Below, one piece after another: positions 62,978 through 64,000 of a stretch of DNA of 64,000 bases; positions within the stretch are counted from its first letter, which is position 1, and the number at the start of each line of letters is the position of its first letter. The notes under the pieces are model-generated. The model saw only the letters and a list, made by a program, of their open reading frames with translations. It was not told the origin of the DNA and did not search any database. The position numbers and the translations under genes are program-made. Location of the stretch: positions 186,001 to 250,000 of the forward strand of contig JBQJBP010000004.1 of NCBI GenBank assembly GCA_052078155.1, in the 5' to 3' direction. Origin of the DNA: CAXBMB01 sp052078155. GTDB lineage: Bacteria > Pseudomonadota > Alphaproteobacteria > Kiloniellales > DSM-21159.

Positions 62978-64000
62978 GCGGGCAATAACCGCCAAACCGT
63001 CAGAGCGGGGGTCGGCTTCCACCACACAGGCAATGCCTTCTTCCCCTTCCAGATCGTAAGGACAGAAGAAAGCCGATACATGGGTTGGATCGGGCACTTC
63101 ACGCACCCCCAGAGCCCAGCCGCCCAGGCTGTTGACAGGCACCCCCGGTTCGTAGAACAGCGTTCCCTGCTCATTCAGCCTCACCCGGGGCAGTTTGACG
63201 GCTTCTTCCAGCAACAGATCCAGCTCCAGCTTGGCAAAGGCCACGGTAAAGAGGGAAGCCGCCGTGCCGGCAGAGTCACTGCCGCTGGCCGCGAAGGTCA
63301 CCCGTCCGGTGTTTTTGTTCCCCACCAGTGCCACCGACAGCGGCACGGCGTTGCCCAAAGAAGCCGGAGGCGGCGCGGCCAGCACCAGGCCGCTGCCAGG
63401 CAGCACCTTCCCGCTGCCAAAGAGGTGGTTCATGGTGAAGCTGCAGGTCACGGCGTTGCCAAACCGGTCACCAACCACAAAGCCCGTGGAAGGAACGGCC
63501 CCTTCATCGGTCTGGGTGCCACTGCGCTGGTTGCTTTCGTCAATCAGACTGCGGGCCCGATCCCGGCCGGTCAGGTCAGACAGAGCCACCCGGCTGCGGC
63601 CATCCGCCCCCAGCCAGTTGGCCCGGTCCGCAAAAACCCGATCCTGGGCTTCCGCAAAAATCCGGTAGCCGTCCCGGTCCGCACCGTCCCAGTCCTTGAC
63701 CTCCACCAGCATCTGCCAGAGCTGGGCGAAACTCACTCCCCCAGTGGCTGGCGGTGGCGGCAGAAAGAGCACGTGGTTGCCCACCTGCTGTTCCAGCGGC
63801 TCGATCATTTCCGGCAGGTTGTTGCGGATGGTGGCTTCATCGAAATGCACCCCGACGGTCTTGGCTTCAGCCACCAGGCGACGGGCAAAGCCCCCTTTGT
63901 AGAGGTACCCTCCGCCGCGCTGCCGCACTCCGGAGAGTGAGGTGGAAAGATTGAGCTGTTCCAGACGGTCGCCGACCCGATAGTCCTCGCCATTGGCCTT
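62975..64000 (-). CDS. Gamma-glutamyltransferase-like protein, N-terminus beyond the window
   Basis: The minus-strand frame stays open to the right edge. The visible 340 residues begin ANGEDYRVGDRLEQLNLSTS, a stretch typical of the end of the large subunit, continue through GGYLYKGGFARRLVAEAKTV and LPPPPATGGVSFAQLWQML, and cover the small subunit. The processing site normally reads TTHxSVVD; here it reads PSTGFVVGDRFGNAVTCSF, so the usual nucleophilic Thr aligns with Ser and the following His with Gly. The protein may therefore be a divergent or inactive member. GGTs act on glutathione and gamma-glutamyl compounds in the periplasm. Confidence 0.85.
   Translation of the reverse strand, partial: KANGEDYRVGDRLEQLNLSTSLSGVRQRGGGYLYKGGFARRLVAEAKTVGVHFDEATIRNNLPEMIEPLEQQVGNHVLFLPPPPATGGVSFAQLWQMLVEVKDWDGADRDGYRIFAEAQDRVFADRANWLGADGRSRVALSDLTGRDRARSLIDESNQRSGTQTDEGAVPSTGFVVGDRFGNAVTCSFTMNHLFGSGKVLPGSGLVLAAPPPASLGNAVPLSVALVGNKNTGRVTFAASGSDSAGTAASLFTVAFAKLELDLLLEEAVKLPRVRLNEQGTLFYEPGVPVNSLGGWALGVREVPDPTHVSAFFCPYDLEGEEGIACVVEADPRSDGLAVIAR

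Overview
The window is a chromosomal segment of an alphaproteobacterium. The gene content and the order amidase - penicillin-binding protein 1A - prfB beside RNase E suggest a Rhodospirillales or Kiloniellales-like, probably marine, organism; this is inference because no rRNA lies in the window. Most of the window is housekeeping or envelope genes, with three accessory regions: a cluster of RTX repeat proteins, an LPS glycosyltransferase cluster, and a type II-C CRISPR-Cas9 locus.

Layout: 1-3118 carries a carbohydrate or glycerol-phosphate ABC importer (minus strand, cut by the left edge). 4421-6000 is a BCCT osmolyte transporter with an overlapping 33-residue membrane protein. 6240-13034 holds four related RTX (calcium-binding nonapeptide) proteins in tandem. 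13220-18605 has type II lumazine synthase, glmS, glmU, a phosphoglycolate phosphatase-like gene and tRNA-Val(CAC). 18764-30258 is a mix of signalling genes (PAS histidine kinase, GGDEF cyclase), a phosphopantetheinyl transferase, Sel1 and pentapeptide repeat proteins, a heme N-demethylase-like protein, two PPC-domain proteins and a glutathione transferase. 30612-34426 holds a second type of RTX pair. 34655-42876 has a thiolase, a VOC protein, three glycosyltransferases, two small unknown proteins and ygfZ. 42873-48434 is the CRISPR-Cas9 locus. 48522-60169 has a LAS-type peptidase, prfB with its programmed frameshift, mrcA, an AMIN-amidase, rne and a carbonic anhydrase. 60364-64000 has an HxlR regulator, an aminotransferase and a gamma-glutamyltransferase-like gene cut by the right edge.

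The most striking system is at the CRISPR locus. An intact type II-C cas9 (1099 residues) stands without cas1 or cas2 between two inward-pointing arrays with the same 36-bp repeat. Upstream of cas9 on the minus strand is a tracrRNA with a near full-length anti-repeat and a terminator (about 44648-44524). A second tracrRNA-like gene lies 300 bp away (44229-44150). There the first 11 nt of the CRISPR repeat, an 8-nt loop, the 3' part of the anti-repeat, the nexus and the terminator are joined in one RNA, which is the layout of an engineered single-guide RNA. The 12 nt immediately 5' of this handle match exactly a site at 44495-44506 that overlaps a candidate promoter pointing toward cas9. I infer a naturally encoded single-guide RNA that may direct Cas9 to repress its own locus, analogous to tracr-L of the type II-A system of Streptococcus pyogenes but encoded as a separate gene in a II-C system.

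A family of about 138-bp elements with 17-bp imperfect terminal inverted repeats bounded by TA is scattered between genes (19010, 49279, 61100, 62840 and several decayed copies) and looks like a MITE related to IS630/Tc1-mariner elements.
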